Position numbers and translations under genes: made by a program. Below the pieces are notes generated by a model that did not search any database, was not told the DNA's origin, and worked only from the letters and a program-made list of their open reading frames with translations. Shown here in pieces: positions 18,722-26,499 of a stretch of 64,000 nt of DNA. This DNA is from CAZOLI01 sp964580675 (lineage in GTDB: Bacteria > Planctomycetota > MHYJ01 > CAYXQY01). The stretch is from NCBI GenBank assembly GCA_964580675.1, contig CAZOLI010000010.1, positions 1 to 64,000 of the forward strand, in the 5' to 3' direction. Positions within the stretch are counted from its first letter, which is position 1. Each line of letters starts with the position of its first letter.

Positions 18722-18749
18722 ATTATACATTTTCATCTCCGGTATTCAA
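18722..18749 (-). promoter_or_regulatory. sigma-70-like promoter for the coiled-coil gene
   Basis: Minus-strand TTGAAT (18749-18744), 16-base spacer, then consensus TATAAT (18727-18722) directly preceded by TG. The start codon of the coiled-coil gene lies at 18634, leaving a leader of about 80 bases. The remaining gap up to the end of lnt (18750-18899) holds nothing I recognise. Confidence 0.6.
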
Positions 18750-18899
18750 ATTGCCTAATGTGCGGATGTGCCGGAGCGGGGACAAGCACCGCGTGAACGT
18801 TCCGCAAAGGCTATGCCACGCTGTTTCTGCCGCATGTTACGGGCTCTCAGTGCGAATCCCCCGAAACATTTACACACCGTGTGTGCCAAAGTTCACATT

Positions 18900-20546
18900 T
18901 TACGTGACATCTTCGTTTGCCGGCGGTTCATTGTCTCTGGTTTCTTCTCGCGACCGGAAGTAGCCGGAGAACGCGCAGAGTGCAAGGATCAGATAACTTC
19001 CCCAGATGAACCAGTTTCCCAGGCGGGTATACATCGTTTCGGTTGCGACGACGTCGGGGCGAACGACCGCGTTTCCCCGGAAACCGCGATCCTGGTTGCT
19101 TTTGTCCCGAAGGCGGTTGACGGACCCGTTCGGCTGAACAATACCGGAGATCCCGGTGTTGGTTGCACGGACGATGGCCGTTCGGTTTTCCACCGCCCGG
19201 TACTGATTGATGGCCAGCATCTGATCCAGTTCGGACTCTTCTCGATACCATCCTTCGTTGCTTAAATTAACGAGGAAATCGGCTCCTTTCTTCACGTGAG
19301 TTCGTACCTCCGCCGGAAACGCCACTTCATAGCAGATAAGGGGGGCGAATTGATGGCCGCCCAGTTTCATCAGCTTGCTTTCGGATGGCGGAGGACCGGT
19401 TGATAAATCCGGAACCCTGTCGAATTCAATAAAAAACAATAATGTTTCAACCAGTTCCGGTGCGATGGCGTAGCCGGGAAAGTATTCTCCGAAGGGAACC
19501 AGGTGATGTTTGTGGTAATGCTGGATCGGCGTGCCGGTTTCGGTCAGGAGGTATGCACTGTTGTACTGACGGTTGTCCTCCGGGCCAAAAACAATGGTTG
19601 TTGCCCCGAGCAATACAGGGGTGTCAAGCTCCTGTTTCAGACGGTTAAATGGTTTTGTTCGGGAGGGCCTGATCGAGCCATCGGGGGATTGGAGCATGGC
19701 GTACGGGTACATGGTTTCCGGCCACACGATCAGGTCGGCGCGTTCGTTCAACGGTTTCGAGAGGTGGAGGTGGGTTTGAAATATATGCTCCGGAGATGAG
19801 GCCTCCCCGTTGCCAAATGGAGAAATGTTTCCCTGCACAATACCGATGCGTGGTCCGTTCTTCGTTTGTCCCGGATTGTTTCGGTACAGCCCATAAACCA
19901 GTACAGTGACGAGGAGCAGCATCGTGGCTCCCCCGACACGGATTGTAACGAATTTTGTTTTGGAGGAGTTTTTACCGGACGGGAGAAGATACAGGAGAAG
20001 TCGGTAGAGGGTGACGTTAATGAGAAACAGAAGAAACGATATCCCCCAGGCCCCGGTCAGGTCGGCAATTTGAATCATCGTGGTCCAGTCCGCCACGGCG
20101 TGGGAGAGAAAGAGGTACGGAAAACCATCGAGGAGAAAGGTCAGTGTGTGTTCGGCGACTACCCAGGCCAATCCTCCGGTAACGTAATGAAGCAGTCCCG
20201 GATCGGTGTTCGTCAGTTCCCAGAGAAGAAGGAAGATCAGTGTATAGCCCCCAAGAATGGCACAGACAAACACCCAGCCGCCAACGCTTATGTGACGAAT
20301 CCAGGCCATGGAAGGCAGATAAAAGAGAACGGACCAGCACCAGACACAAAGCCAGCGCCAACATCGTGACGGTGTATGTTCGAGGAAATAAAGGAGTCCG
20401 ACCAGAGCAACGAGAACGGCGGGGGAGAATTGAACCGGCTCGTACGAAAAGAACCGCATCAGTAGAGAGAAAAGCAGAGCCACTTCCGGCCATCCGGCGG
20501 AGGTCAGGACGCCGGTCCAGTGACGATCGTTTTCTTCCGAATTCAT
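18900..20546 (-). CDS. lnt: apolipoprotein N-acyltransferase
   Basis: Lnt adds the third acyl chain to the N-terminal cysteine of lipoproteins in the inner membrane, a step needed for sorting to the outer membrane. The 548-residue protein has about seven membrane segments (to about residue 210) and a nitrilase-type periplasmic domain. The catalytic triad is visible: Glu in VWPETMYP, Lys in YHKHHLVPFGEY and Cys in PLICYEVAFP, with the NEGWY active-site loop following. Several lipoproteins occur in this window and would be substrates. Confidence 0.95.
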   Translation of the reverse strand: MNSEENDRHWTGVLTSAGWPEVALLFSLLMRFFSYEPVQFSPAVLVALVGLLYFLEHTPSRCWRWLCVWCWSVLFYLPSMAWIRHISVGGWVFVCAILGGYTLIFLLLWELTNTDPGLLHYVTGGLAWVVAEHTLTFLLDGFPYLFLSHAVADWTTMIQIADLTGAWGISFLLFLINVTLYRLLLYLLPSGKNSSKTKFVTIRVGGATMLLLVTVLVYGLYRNNPGQTKNGPRIGIVQGNISPFGNGEASSPEHIFQTHLHLSKPLNERADLIVWPETMYPYAMLQSPDGSIRPSRTKPFNRLKQELDTPVLLGATTIVFGPEDNRQYNSAYLLTETGTPIQHYHKHHLVPFGEYFPGYAIAPELVETLLFFIEFDRVPDLSTGPPPSESKLMKLGGHQFAPLICYEVAFPAEVRTHVKKGADFLVNLSNEGWYREESELDQMLAINQYRAVENRTAIVRATNTGISGIVQPNGSVNRLRDKSNQDRGFRGNAVVRPDVVATETMYTRLGNWFIWGSYLILALCAFSGYFRSREETRDNEPPANEDVT

Positions 20547-20602
20547 TCGCCGGTTCAGGAGAAAATGATTCCGCGGCTCCGGGGACCGAAATTTTGAGTT
20601 GT

Positions 20603-20632
20603 ATGCTATCCGTGTGATCGTCTTATTTTCAA
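20603..20632 (-). promoter_or_regulatory. possible promoter for lnt
   Basis: Minus-strand TTGAAA (20632-20627), 18-base spacer, TAGCAT (20608-20603). The predicted start point lies about 50 bases before the lnt ATG. Spacing and the -10 box are imperfect. Confidence 0.35.
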
Positions 20633-20713
20633 GAACGGAAAATCCGGGGCCCCGGGGGGCGACTTCTTTTTCCGCGTCGTCGGAACTCAGGCCGGAATTT
20701 CCGGTTAAACCAC

Positions 20714-20742
20714 TTGAAAAGGATAAAAAAATGAAATAACGT
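20714..20742 (+). promoter_or_regulatory. possible promoter for the histone-fold gene
   Basis: TTGAAA (20714-20719), 17-base spacer, TAACGT (20737-20742). The -10 box is weak. If used, the leader would be almost 190 bases long and would include the hairpins at 20762-20825. Confidence 0.3.
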
Positions 20743-20761
20743 TTTTAGAGAAGGTTGAGGG

Positions 20762-20797
20762 AACAGGAGCGAACATCGGTTCCGGATTCCTGTTTTT
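20762..20797 (+). terminator. terminator-like hairpin in the histone-gene leader (possible attenuator)
   Basis: AACAGGA (20762-20768) pairs with TCCTGTT (20788-20794), enclosing a second stem GAAC/GTTC, and is followed by more T residues (five in a row from 20793). GGTTCCG at 20778-20784 can instead pair exactly with CGGAACC at 20804-20810. CGGAAC at 20804-20809 can also pair with GTTCCG at 20820-20825. The structures are mutually exclusive, as in attenuators. Stem strength is modest, so this is a candidate only. Confidence 0.35.
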
Positions 20798-20934
20798 CGG
20801 TTGCGGAACCCAGCTTGCTGTTCCGGGAATTGTTGTGAGACCTTCTTTGTTTTTGTGTTTCGATTCGACGTCCGGACCGTCCGGGGGTCGAGAATTTCAT
20901 CTGAACTAATTTTCTATTTCAGGAGGACAGGAAC

Positions 20935-21111
20935 ATGTCTGACATGCTCTTAGTTAAGTCCAGAGTGCAGGAACTGATTAAGGAAGAAGGTTGTAGTCCG
21001 ACGACGGAAGCGATCGAGAAGCTCAACGAAGAAGTACAGGATACCATCGAGCGCGCGGCCGAGCGGACAAAAGAAAACAACCGTAAGCGTGTGAAAGCGA
21101 AGGACGTGTAA
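20935..21111 (+). CDS. short bacterial histone-fold protein
   Basis: A 58-residue protein too short for usual gene-calling limits. A perfect AGGAGG at 20921-20926 lies eight bases before the ATG. The start MSDMLLVKSRVQELIKEEG matches the alpha-1 region of bacterial histones such as Bd0055 (HBb) of Bdellovibrio. A central amphipathic helix (about 23-48) fits alpha-2. The end RKRVKAKDV matches the RKTVxAxD DNA-contact and salt-bridge motif of archaeal and bacterial histones, with Thr replaced by Arg. The protein stops just where alpha-3 would begin, so alpha-3 is almost missing. High Lys/Arg/Glu content fits a DNA binder. It stands alone behind a long structured leader. The fold call is from sequence pattern only; a short hairpin (21187-21206) lies downstream. 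Confidence 0.8.
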   Translation: MSDMLLVKSRVQELIKEEGCSPTTEAIEKLNEEVQDTIERAAERTKENNRKRVKAKDV

Positions 21112-21378
21112 CATCCGGAGAAGCAGGACCGTAATCCTGACTCCAGACCACGCTGAATAAATGGAGCTTCCCGGATGAACAGGGTGAGGCAGGCATTTCC
21201 CTGCCTTGCCCGGTTGGTCCTGCCCTGGAGTTTGCAGGAAACCTTCTTTCGGTTATTGATTTCGCAACGACCGGTTTGCTGGTTCCGGCATTTCTTATCC
21301 GGGGATCCGCTGAGTTTTGCCGCCAAAAAAGGTTTCTTACGGCCTCCTGGTAATTTTCTGTTGTTACGGCATCTACTC

Positions 21379-22323
21379 ATGAACCGGTTATACGTTCCGG
21401 TCGTTTTTCTTTTTTTGGCTGGTTGCCTGGTTCCGGCTACCGTTCAGGAGAAAAAAAATGGGGAGGAGGAAACGAAGTCCGAAGAATCCAACGAAGGGGG
21501 CAACCAACCGTCCGAAGCTTATCAATATCTCAAAAAGGCGGCGGACCGGACCCGGAACAGCAAGAGCTATAAGTTTTACCCCGAATTCCGCCTTTCCTCT
21601 TCGGATCGTGAGGAGGATTTTCACACTCGTTCAAAGGGGGTGTTTCGACAGCCGGATCGGTATTACCTGAAGAGCAAAACACCATCCGGTATGCGGGTGA
21701 AGAGTTACGGGATCGGTGGAACAATTGCTCATATTCATCCCGAGACAGACGAAATCGTCACGTCAAAGGAGCTCGGCATCTCCACCGTGTCCCACGAAAT
21801 CCAGGATCCGTTTCAGCATCTGAATTACCTGATGAAACCGGATTACCCCGGTTTTTCCTGTGAGTTCGGAGAACGAAAAAAAATTGATGATCGGAAGTGC
21901 AAATCGGTTCGGGTTGAACCCGGGAGCCGTCAGATACAGGAAGTTATGTCCCGGTTCCAGGATCAACTAAAAAAGGAACTTGATCCCGAGAAAACCAGCG
22001 TCTCATACCTGTTCTGGGTGGATGAAAAACAGGACCTTTTCCGGCGAATTGATATCTCTATAAAGGGACCGGAGAAGGTGGAGGAAAAACGGAAAGAGGA
22101 CGATTCGGCCCCCGACGATAATCAGAGTGAAGAAAAGGAGGACTGGAAAGAAAAGGTCGAAGGAAATGGAAACGATGGTTCCTCCGCATCGAACGAGGAT
22201 GGGGTGACCATAACCATTAACGGGACCTTCCGGTTTGAATCATTTAATGCCAATTCCGATTTTCGCATTCCCGAGGACGTAAAGAAAAAAATTACGGAAT
22301 GGAAAAAGGAGAGCGAGAAGTAG
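21379..22323 (+). CDS. lipoprotein with LolA/LppX-like domain
   Basis: The frame is open from 21175, but ATG at 21379 gives a clean lipoprotein signal, MNRLYVPVVFLFLAGC, with the lipobox cysteine at residue 16. The mature protein starts with an acidic, Glu/Asn-rich linker (about 20-45). Residues 46-220 follow the LolA/LppX pattern: a helix with the phrase LKKAADRTRNSKSYKF, then alternating strands (GVFRQPDRYYLKSK). An acidic low-complexity insert (about 215-270) precedes the last strands. The fold would bind lipid or lipoprotein acyl chains in the periplasm. The start lacks a clear Shine-Dalgarno. Family placement is an inference from pattern. Confidence 0.7.
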   Translation: MNRLYVPVVFLFLAGCLVPATVQEKKNGEEETKSEESNEGGNQPSEAYQYLKKAADRTRNSKSYKFYPEFRLSSSDREEDFHTRSKGVFRQPDRYYLKSKTPSGMRVKSYGIGGTIAHIHPETDEIVTSKELGISTVSHEIQDPFQHLNYLMKPDYPGFSCEFGERKKIDDRKCKSVRVEPGSRQIQEVMSRFQDQLKKELDPEKTSVSYLFWVDEKQDLFRRIDISIKGPEKVEEKRKEDDSAPDDNQSEEKEDWKEKVEGNGNDGSSASNEDGVTITINGTFRFESFNANSDFRIPEDVKKKITEWKKESEK

Positions 22324-22415
22324 ACCGAAATCCGTTTCCCCTGACCGGATGAGGATTGATTGGCCGGTGGTCCAACCTCGAACCATGATCCCTTTACCAA
22401 CCGAACAAATCAAAC

Positions 22416-23171
22416 ATGGCTGATCAATCCGAAGACATTGGCATCATTGCGGATGTGCACGCAAACCGGGAGGCGCTGGAGGTTGCTCTGGAAACGCTGG
22501 AGGGGGAAGGGGTCGAACGGTACGTCGTACTCGGGGACTTAATTGGATACAACGCATCCCCGAAGGCGGTCATGGATCGGTTGATGGATCTGCAGAACGC
22601 CATGTTCATCAATGGAAATCACGATCGATACCTGACCGGGGAAACACCGATGTTCGGCCTGAGCCGGGAGGTGATTGAAGCCATCAAGTGGACCCGGCGG
22701 AAAATCAGCGACGAACACGAGGAATTTCTGTCTTCCCTCGAGAAGACCCGTCACTTTGATGATCAGCACCTTCTGGTCCACGGGTCCCCGAGGGATCCGG
22801 ATGAGTACATTACGACCTTCCCGCTAGTTCGAAAAAACCTCGAGTACCTGAAGGAGGAACATCCGGAGGTTAAATACTGCTTTTTCGGTCATTCCCATAT
22901 CCCCGTTGTGGCGAGACCCGATGGCACCAGCAGCCAGGTCAAGGAGGATTCCCGGTTTGACCTTTCCCCCGAGGGGCCGTATTTGATCAACGTGGGAAGC
23001 GTTGGCCAGCCCCGTGACGGGGATCCGAAAGCGGCTTTTGGTCGGTATGCGCCAGAGGAGAAAGCGCTGTACATATACCGCAAGTCCTATGACCTGGAAG
23101 CGGAACAGAGGAAAATACGCGAATCCCCGCTGACGGATTACTTTGCCAGGCGGCTTGCTCTCGGCGAATAA
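22416..23171 (+). CDS. calcineurin-like metallophosphoesterase
   Basis: A 251-residue cytoplasmic phosphoesterase of the YfcE/ApaH-like class. The complete set of metal-binding motifs is present: IIADVHANREAL (DxH), VVLGDLIGYN (GD), INGNHDRYL (GNHD), LVHGSPRDP and FFGHSHIPVV (GHxH). These proteins hydrolyse phosphodiesters or dinucleoside polyphosphates; the substrate cannot be read here. ATG at 22416 is the only reasonable start. The gene lies about 90 bases after the lipoprotein gene in the same direction. Confidence 0.88.
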   Translation: MADQSEDIGIIADVHANREALEVALETLEGEGVERYVVLGDLIGYNASPKAVMDRLMDLQNAMFINGNHDRYLTGETPMFGLSREVIEAIKWTRRKISDEHEEFLSSLEKTRHFDDQHLLVHGSPRDPDEYITTFPLVRKNLEYLKEEHPEVKYCFFGHSHIPVVARPDGTSSQVKEDSRFDLSPEGPYLINVGSVGQPRDGDPKAAFGRYAPEEKALYIYRKSYDLEAEQRKIRESPLTDYFARRLALGE

Positions 23172-23263
23172 ATGATTATTTTGTTTGCCGTTTTCGGCCG
23201 AATTCGAAATGTCCGGGACCCGGGAAGAATAATTTTCCGGGGTTTCTGATCCGTTTTCTGGAT

Positions 23264-23291
23264 TTGCAATAGGTCCCACTCCTGTTAGAAT
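23264..23291 (+). promoter_or_regulatory. sigma-70-like promoter for tdh
   Basis: TTGCAA (23264-23269), 16-base spacer, TAGAAT (23286-23291) with TG one base upstream (extended -10). It would start transcription about 30 bases before the tdh ATG. Confidence 0.5.
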
Positions 23292-23326
23292 AACGGTTCA
23301 AATCCCCATCCATTTTTTTGAATGCC

Positions 23327-24379
23327 ATGAAAGCACTCCGGAAAACCGAGGCCGGGACCGGTCTGGAACTGGTCGATGTTCCTCGACCCACACCGGATTC
23401 AGATGAAGTCCTGATACGGGTGGAGGCAAGCTCCATCTGTGGAACGGATGTGCATATACACAACTGGGGGGACTGGGCTGCGGAGCTCATGGAGCCTCCC
23501 ACCACGATCGGACACGAATATACGGGTCGTGTTATGGAAGTGGGAGAAAGCGTGGCGTCGCTTGAGGAAGGAGATCGGATTTCCGTGGAAAGTCACGTAT
23601 ATTGCGATACGTGTGATCAGTGTCAATCCGGCAAACGCCACGTCTGTCAGAACCTCGAATTGATGGGGGTAACAAGGGATGGCGGGTTTGCGGAATATGC
23701 TGCTGTCCCCGAACGATGTGCCTGGAAAACGGGGAGTGAACTCTCTCCCGAAAAACGAACGGTTCACGAGCCCGTGGGGAATGCGGTCTACGCAACACTT
23801 CTGGATCAGGAGGAGAGTGTGGAGGGGGCCTGTGTCGTGGTTTTTGGCTGTGGACCGGCGGGGTTGTTTTCCGTAGGCGTGGCCAGAGCCCGCGGAGCAC
23901 GCCAGGTCCTGGCCGTCGAGAACTCATCGTATCGACGGGACCTGGCACAAAAGATGGGGGCGGACGAAACTCTGGATGGCCGGAAGGACGATCTTCCGGC
24001 AACACTTCGGGATCTCCTTGAAAATTCCGATGGTGCGGACGTGGTGCTCGAGATGTCCGGTCATCCGGTTGCCTACCGGAATGCTCTTCGGGTTCTTCGA
24101 GGGGGAGCCCGGCTCACGGTGTTTGGCCTGCCGCCGAAAGATCTTTCCGTGAACCTTGCCGATCACGTCATTCATAAAGGAGTACAGGTAAACGGAATTT
24201 TTGGTCGGTTAATTTTTGATACCTGGGAGATTACGGACTCATTAATTCGACGTGGTGAGCTTGGCGTGGATCAGGTCATCACCCATTCCTTTTCTCTTTC
24301 GGCGTTCGAGGAGGCTTTTGAGTTATTGAATTCCCAGGCGAAAGAGGCCGGAAAAATCGTTCTTTATCCGGAAACGTAA
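23327..24379 (+). CDS. tdh: L-threonine 3-dehydrogenase-type zinc dehydrogenase
   Basis: TDH oxidises L-threonine to 2-amino-3-ketobutyrate with NAD. The 350-residue medium-chain dehydrogenase has the catalytic zinc ligands (SICGTDVHI and GHEYTGRV), the four structural-zinc cysteines (CDTCDQCQSGKRHVC), a Rossmann motif (VVFGCGPAGLFSVG) and the TDH-like NGIFGRLIFDTWE segment near the C-terminus. ATG at 23327 is preferred over an in-frame TTG three codons earlier. The usual partner kbl is not adjacent, so a related polyol or sorbitol dehydrogenase is a minor alternative. Confidence 0.88.
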   Translation: MKALRKTEAGTGLELVDVPRPTPDSDEVLIRVEASSICGTDVHIHNWGDWAAELMEPPTTIGHEYTGRVMEVGESVASLEEGDRISVESHVYCDTCDQCQSGKRHVCQNLELMGVTRDGGFAEYAAVPERCAWKTGSELSPEKRTVHEPVGNAVYATLLDQEESVEGACVVVFGCGPAGLFSVGVARARGARQVLAVENSSYRRDLAQKMGADETLDGRKDDLPATLRDLLENSDGADVVLEMSGHPVAYRNALRVLRGGARLTVFGLPPKDLSVNLADHVIHKGVQVNGIFGRLIFDTWEITDSLIRRGELGVDQVITHSFSLSAFEEAFELLNSQAKEAGKIVLYPET

Positions 24380-24403
24380 CGCAACATATTACATTAGAAT
24401 TGC

Positions 24404-24694
24404 ATGGCAAGAAAAATATTCCTCCTGGTTTACCCCCTTGCGCAACTGGCGATGCTGGTGGCCATCGGGTTTCTCGGCTACTATATGTACGAGCAGGGAA
24501 GCAGCAAAACCAGTTTGCTCGTCGTTGGATTGTTTGCCCTGTACGCTGCATGGCGTTTTATGGATCGTTCAAAGAAATTTTTTGATGAAGTGCTTGGGGC
24601 GGATGAGGAGCCAGATCAAAGCGACGGTGAAGAGAAGGAAAAAGAAGATCGGACCAGGGAGCAGGGGAGGTTTCAAAAGCCGGAGGAGGAGTAA
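24404..24694 (+). CDS. small two-span membrane protein
   Basis: A 96-residue protein with two hydrophobic helices (about 6-29 and 36-52), separated by a short loop YEQGSSKTS, and a long Glu/Lys-rich cytoplasmic tail (about 60-96). It lies 24 bases after tdh in the same direction and before the bisphosphate nucleotidase. No family is recognised. The hydrophobic pattern and charge distribution support a real membrane protein. Confidence 0.6.
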   Translation: MARKIFLLVYPLAQLAMLVAIGFLGYYMYEQGSSKTSLLVVGLFALYAAWRFMDRSKKFFDEVLGADEEPDQSDGEEKEKEDRTREQGRFQKPEEE

Positions 24695-24764
24695 GTCACG
24701 AGCGGCCGGGGTTCGGCCGCCACATTTTCGTAACTGGTTCTGCACAGAGAATGGTGTTGACCCT

Positions 24765-25763
24765 ATGATAGATTTATCGAACGCCGACGTTTCGTTTGCC
24801 ATTGATGCGGTCACCCGAGCCGCGGATCTCGGCAAAACAGTTCAGCAGGAAATGGCGAACACGTCCTTCACGAAGAGCGACCGAACACCGGTATCGATTG
24901 CGGATTTTGCCATACAGGCTCTGGTGGGACATCTGCTTGAGGAGGAGCGGCCCGACGAAACCCTGGTGGCCGAAGAGGAAGCAGAACCTCTTCAGGCTCC
25001 GGAGCGGAGCAGCACGCTTGAACAGGTCCGGGCCTTTACCGAGCGATACGTGGCCGGTGCTACGGCGGACGATGTTTGTGAGTGGATTGAACGCGGGAAC
25101 GATGACCCCGAAGAACGGTTCTGGACACTTGATCCTGTTGATGGCACAAAGGGATTTCTCCGGGGGGACCAGTTTGCGGTGGCCCTGGCCTTGATTGAGG
25201 ACGGAACCGTACAGGTTGGGGTGCTGGGTTGTCCCAACCTGGACACCTGTCATCGTGAGGATCCGGAAGGGGATGGTTCCCTGCTTATCGGAGTGCGGGG
25301 AGAGGGGGCTTACTGGCGACCGCTCTTTCGCGAGGCGTCGTTTCAGGAACTATCAACGTCCGACGTGAAGAATTCCGAAGAGGCCGTTATGCTTCGTTCC
25401 TTTGAGTCGGCTCATACCAACGTCGAACAGCTGGAGGCGTTATCGCGACATCTCGGACTTTCGAACGATCCCGTAAAAATGGACAGCCAGGCGAAGTACG
25501 CCGTCCTTGCGGCCGGGGGAGGGGATCTCCTGTACCGGTTGCTTTCCAAAGCACAGCCCGGATACAAGGAGAAAATTTGGGATCAGGCACCGGGGGCCGT
25601 TGTACTTGAAGAGGCCGGCGGAAAACTGACCGACCTGGATGGAAGGCCACTGGACTTTACCACCGGCCGTCGATTGACGGAAAATCGAGGGGTGCTTGCC
25701 ACCAACGGACATCTTCATGATCGGTGTCTCAAAGCAATTCGGGACGTGGAAAAGCGGGTGTAA
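24765..25763 (+). CDS. 3'(2'),5'-bisphosphate nucleotidase (Hal2-like inositol phosphatase family)
   Basis: The family removes the 3'-phosphate from adenosine 3',5'-bisphosphate, a by-product of sulfate assimilation and carrier-protein loading, and is lithium-sensitive. The frame is open from 24438; ATG at 24765 gives MIDLSNADVSFAIDAV and 332 residues, the normal size. Metal and catalytic motifs are LVAEEEAEPL (Glu), LDPVDGTKGFLRGDQFA and, near the end, WDQAPGAVVLEEAGG. A Hal2-type insertion lies between the first two motifs. Related inositol monophosphatases are shorter, supporting the nucleotidase call. Confidence 0.88.
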   Translation: MIDLSNADVSFAIDAVTRAADLGKTVQQEMANTSFTKSDRTPVSIADFAIQALVGHLLEEERPDETLVAEEEAEPLQAPERSSTLEQVRAFTERYVAGATADDVCEWIERGNDDPEERFWTLDPVDGTKGFLRGDQFAVALALIEDGTVQVGVLGCPNLDTCHREDPEGDGSLLIGVRGEGAYWRPLFREASFQELSTSDVKNSEEAVMLRSFESAHTNVEQLEALSRHLGLSNDPVKMDSQAKYAVLAAGGGDLLYRLLSKAQPGYKEKIWDQAPGAVVLEEAGGKLTDLDGRPLDFTTGRRLTENRGVLATNGHLHDRCLKAIRDVEKRV

Positions 25764-25779
25764 TTGCCGGAACCGACCA

Positions 25780-26466
25780 GTGAAAAATAGCGGTGTGATC
25801 TTTGATCTGGACGGTGTGATCGTGGATACCGAGGAGGCACATCGAAAGGCCTGGAAAGAACAGGTTACCGGGCGAGGCATGTCATTTTCCGAATCTCTGT
25901 GGCAGGAGATGTTTGGCCGGACAAATCAGGAAATTATTTCAAACGTGCTGGGGTGGACGGACGATCCCGATCAAATCCGGGAAATTGCCGAGAAAAAAGA
26001 AAAGAAATACCGTCGGATTGTGAAAAAGGACGGGTTGCGGATGATCGACGGGGCCAAACCCCTGATTGAATCCCTGTCCGGGTCGTCTCTTAAACTCGGC
26101 CTCTGCTCGTCCACTCCGGAGGAAAACGTTTCCCTTGCTCTTCGCGTGACCTCTCTCCAGTCGGCGTTTTCCGTTACGGTCACCGGCGACGACGTAAAGC
26201 GTGGGAAACCGGATCCCGAGCCGTTTGAGCTCACGATGGATCAGATGGACGTGAACCCCGAAAAGGGTATGGTGATTGAGGACTCCCCATCAGGGATAAA
26301 AGGAGCTCGGAGCCTGGGCATTCCCGTCCTGGCACTCGCGACAACGCGTTCGCCGTCGGAACTCCGTGAAGCGAACCGGATCCGGGATGATCTCGGAAAC
26401 GTGTCCGGGGAGACAATCCGTCGAATGCTGGAGGAGATTCCGGCCGGAAAGCCGGGCAAGGAATAA
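25780..26466 (+). CDS. HAD-superfamily phosphatase, beta-phosphoglucomutase-like
   Basis: A 228-residue HAD hydrolase of cap class C1. Motif I is FDLDGVIVDTEE (nucleophile and acid Asp), motif II the LCSSTPEEN serine or threonine, motif III the lysine in RGKPDPEPF, and motif IV the VIEDSPSGIKGA aspartates. Substrates in this class are small phosphorylated sugars or phosphoglycolate; the exact one is unknown. GTG at 25780 is the likely start, 17 bases after the preceding stop, because the frame upstream overlaps the previous gene. It converges with the NtrC-like gene. Confidence 0.85.
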   Translation: MKNSGVIFDLDGVIVDTEEAHRKAWKEQVTGRGMSFSESLWQEMFGRTNQEIISNVLGWTDDPDQIREIAEKKEKKYRRIVKKDGLRMIDGAKPLIESLSGSSLKLGLCSSTPEENVSLALRVTSLQSAFSVTVTGDDVKRGKPDPEPFELTMDQMDVNPEKGMVIEDSPSGIKGARSLGIPVLALATTRSPSELREANRIRDDLGNVSGETIRRMLEEIPAGKPGKE

Positions 26467-26499
26467 GAAAGGGCTTCGGCGACGATCTGTGACGGAGGT

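Larger units (their letters stand above)
20547..20934. other. 388-base intergenic region and leader of the histone-fold gene
   Basis: Divergent region between lnt and the histone-fold gene. It holds a possible minus-strand promoter for lnt, a perfect 12-base palindrome CCGGGGCCCCGG at 20644-20655, a possible plus-strand promoter near 20714-20742, and a series of overlapping hairpins from 20762 to 20825 (see separate entries). No open reading frame in it is convincing. Confidence 0.6.

Noticed and set aside
18770..18862. Possible tRNA-like stretch with a GCGAATCCCCC end
   Set aside because: The T-stem has no complement and no anticodon arm is present.
21187..21206. Terminator after the histone-fold gene (AGGCAGG/CCTGCCT)
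   Set aside because: The stem is good but is followed by TTGCCC, not a T-run; kept only as a hairpin.
20919..21380. 153-codon frame antisense to the histone-fold gene
   Set aside because: It is the reverse of a well-supported gene with a strong ribosome site and shows low-complexity, Arg/Cys-rich noise.
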